Assembly: GCA_051005735.1 (NCBI GenBank)
Contig: JBPCJB010000011.1
Span: 1 to 21,828 of the forward strand
Reading direction: 5' to 3'
DNA: 21,828 bases
Origin: Gaiellasilicea sp051005735
Lineage (GTDB): Bacteria > Actinomycetota > Thermoleophilia > Gaiellales > Gaiellaceae
In this document: positions 20,571 to 21,828 of the stretch, in pieces
Position numbering within the stretch: position 1 is the stretch's first letter
Layout of the letters: each line of letters opens with the position of its first letter
Position numbers and translations under genes: made by a program
The notes under the pieces: model-generated
Told to the model about the DNA's origin: nothing
The model's input: the letters and a program-made list of their open reading frames with translations, nothing else
Databases searched by the model: none

Positions 20571-21828
20571 GCGAAGTGGCAGGCGACGACGTGCTCTTCC
20601 TTCTTCGCGAGGAGCGCAGGCTCCTCGTCCGCGCAGATCCCCTCCGCCGTCCCGAGCTCCCGCGCCAAGGGGCAACGAGTCCGGAAATGGCAGCCGGACG
20701 GCGGGTCGATCGGGCTCGGAGGATCGCCGACGAGCTTGATCCGCTCCCGCCGCTCGTTCAGGTCGACCGACGGGATGGCTGAGAGCAGCGACTGCGTGTA
20801 GGGGTGCAGCGGCTGCTCGTACAGCTCACGCCCCGCCGCGAGCTCGACGATCTTGCCGAGGTACATCACGGCGACCCGGTCGCTCATGTACGAAACGACG
20901 GCCAGATTGTGCGCGATGAAGATGTAGGTCAGCTCGAGATCGCGCTTCAACTCGACCATTAGGTTGAGCACCTGAGATTGGATCGAGACGTCGAGCGCCG
21001 ACACGGGCTCGTCCGCGACCACGAGCTTCGGAGCGAGGACCAGTGCGCGGGCGATCCCGATCCGCTGTCGCTGCCCGCCCGAGAACTCGTGTGGATACCG
21101 GCGCACGGCCTCCGGCCCCATCCCCACCCGGTCGAGCGCGTCGACCACGAGAGCCCGCTGCCTGGCCCGGGACTCGACGCCGTGCACCCGGAGGGCCTCA
21201 CCCACGATCTGGCCGACCCGGAGCCTCGGGTTCAGCGAGCCGACGGGGTCCTGGAAGATGATCTGCATCCGGGCCCGGAGCGGCCGGAGGGCACGGGACG
21301 GAAGCGCGGTGATGTCGACGCCCTCGAACTCGACCCGGCCCGAGGTCGGCTCCACGAGCCGGAGCAGGCTGCGGCCGAGCGTCGACTTTCCGCAACCGGA
21401 CTCGCCGACGATCCCGAGGGTCTCGCCGGGCGCGAGCTCGAGATCGACGCCGTCGACCGCCTTGATCGTCTGGTCTGCGCCGCCGAAGAGGTGTCGTCCT
21501 ACGGGGAAGTAGGTTCTCAGGGCCTCGACCCGGAGGATCGCCGGAACGGCCGTCGGTTCCCCCGGAGTGCGCGGGCGCGGCGCGGCCCGGTCGGGCACCG
21601 GTTGCTCGCCCACGAACTCTCCTACCTTTTGAACCCGCCTGCCGCTCTCGCAGAGCCAGCACTTCGACTCCTGCGGCGTCACGTCGAAGAGCGGCGGCTC
21701 TTCGGCGCACTTCTCGAAGCTGTAGTCGCAGCGGGCAGCGAAGCGACATCCCTCCGGCCAGTGAAGCGGGCTCGGAACCCTTCCCTCGATCAGCCCGAGC
21801 GCCTGGTCGTTCCTCATCCCGAGCTGGG
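20567..21828 (-). CDS. Fused DppD-DppF-type peptide ABC transporter ATP-binding protein (5' end outside window)
   Basis: The frame is open to the window edge. The first about 60 visible residues are not a start but the tail of a DppD/OppD-type domain: ALGLIEGRVPSP, GCRFAARC, then further cysteines (Cys24, 30, 37 and 53 counted from the Met at 21817), the oligopeptide C-terminal motif that binds a 4Fe-4S cluster in some DppD proteins. After a Pro-rich linker comes a full second ATPase: Walker A GESGCGKST (about 138-146), Q-loop IIFQDPVGSLNPR, signature SGGQRQR, Walker B LVVADEPVSALD, H-loop FIAHN, then its own C-terminal oligopeptide motif (LLSAIP...GCHFRTRC). So DppD and DppF appear to be one chain, as in GsiA and YejF. 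It powers a peptide/nickel-family importer whose permeases must lie beyond the window. Stop overlaps the amidohydrolase start (GTGA). Confidence 0.88.
   Translation of the reverse strand, partial: QLGMRNDQALGLIEGRVPSPLHWPEGCRFAARCDYSFEKCAEEPPLFDVTPQESKCWLCESGRRVQKVGEFVGEQPVPDRAAPRPRTPGEPTAVPAILRVEALRTYFPVGRHLFGGADQTIKAVDGVDLELAPGETLGIVGESGCGKSTLGRSLLRLVEPTSGRVEFEGVDITALPSRALRPLRARMQIIFQDPVGSLNPRLRVGQIVGEALRVHGVESRARQRALVVDALDRVGMGPEAVRRYPHEFSGGQRQRIGIARALVLAPKLVVADEPVSALDVSIQSQVLNLMVELKRDLELTYIFIAHNLAVVSYMSDRVAVMYLGKIVELAAGRELYEQPLHPYTQSLLSAIPSVDLNERRERIKLVGDPPSPIDPPSGCHFRTRCPLARELGTAEGICADEEPALLAKKEEHVVACHFA

Noticed and set aside
20567..21817. Treating the Met at 21817 as the start of a single-ATPase protein
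   Set aside because: The first about 60 residues are a DppD C-terminal motif, and the frame stays open upstream to the window edge.
1..21828. CRISPR arrays, insertion sequences, rRNA genes and origins
   Set aside because: No regularly spaced direct repeats, transposase or integrase sequence, ribosomal RNA or DnaA-box clusters were seen on either strand.

Overview
The window is very GC-rich, with nearly every third codon position G or C. It is densely packed, with many 1-4 base start/stop overlaps (ATGA, GTGA, TTGA, TGATG). Gene style and content (FCD-type GntR regulator, sarcosine-oxidase complex, HyuA/HyuB pair, Sec-exported esterase) fit a high-GC actinobacterium, perhaps a soil Thermoleophilia-like lineage. 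That placement is an inference from style; no marker gene is present. All assignments come from reading motifs, not from database searches.

Region 1 (1-3556, + strand): the end of a LivG-type and a complete LivF-type branched-chain-amino-acid-family ABC ATPase. A TATA-rich inverted repeat follows, then a crotonase-fold gene overlapping an aryl-CoA-ligase-like gene. The crotonase lacks both hydratase glutamates and instead carries the His/Trp/Asp set of 4-chlorobenzoyl-CoA dehalogenase. Uptake, CoA activation and hydrolytic dehalogenation of an aromatic acid is therefore a concrete hypothesis. Region 2 (3553-8615, - strand): an operon of ADP-forming acyl-CoA synthetase, zinc alcohol dehydrogenase and GntR/FCD regulator, then a secreted alpha/beta hydrolase.

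Region 3 (8652-13091): a lone glycine-cleavage H protein (+), divergent from the acyl-CoA synthetase, faces a minus-strand operon of hyuA, hyuB and a 4-hydroxybenzoyl-CoA-thioesterase-like hotdog protein. Region 4 (13186-17762, +): a four-subunit sarcosine-oxidase-like operon in the order D-A-G-B, divergent from hyuA. Its alpha subunit is short and, unlike classical SoxA as I recall it, has complete cysteine sets for two 2Fe-2S clusters. N-methylhydantoinase-type HyuAB, sarcosine oxidation with a folate-binding GcvT domain, and GcvH together suggest catabolism of an N-methyl compound (the creatinine/N-methylhydantoin type) into the one-carbon/glycine pool.

Region 5 (17763-18430): about 670 bases without a credible gene, holding what looks like a decayed 3' half of a tRNA-Thr(CGU). 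Region 6 (18431-21828, -): a tightly overlapped operon of a fused DppD-DppF-type peptide ABC ATPase (5' end outside the window), a TIM-barrel amidohydrolase, a left-handed beta-helix acyltransferase and a sugar-isomerase-like TIM barrel.

Three separate promoter regions (near 1081-1103, 8652-8668 and 13101-13124) carry closely related A/T-rich pseudo-palindromes built on GGTATAT/GTATAC. In so GC-rich a region these stand out. They may be operators of one regulon, with the GntR protein at 4640-5389 as the obvious candidate. That would join the dehalogenase, acyl-CoA synthetase/GcvH and Hyu/Sox blocks under shared control.
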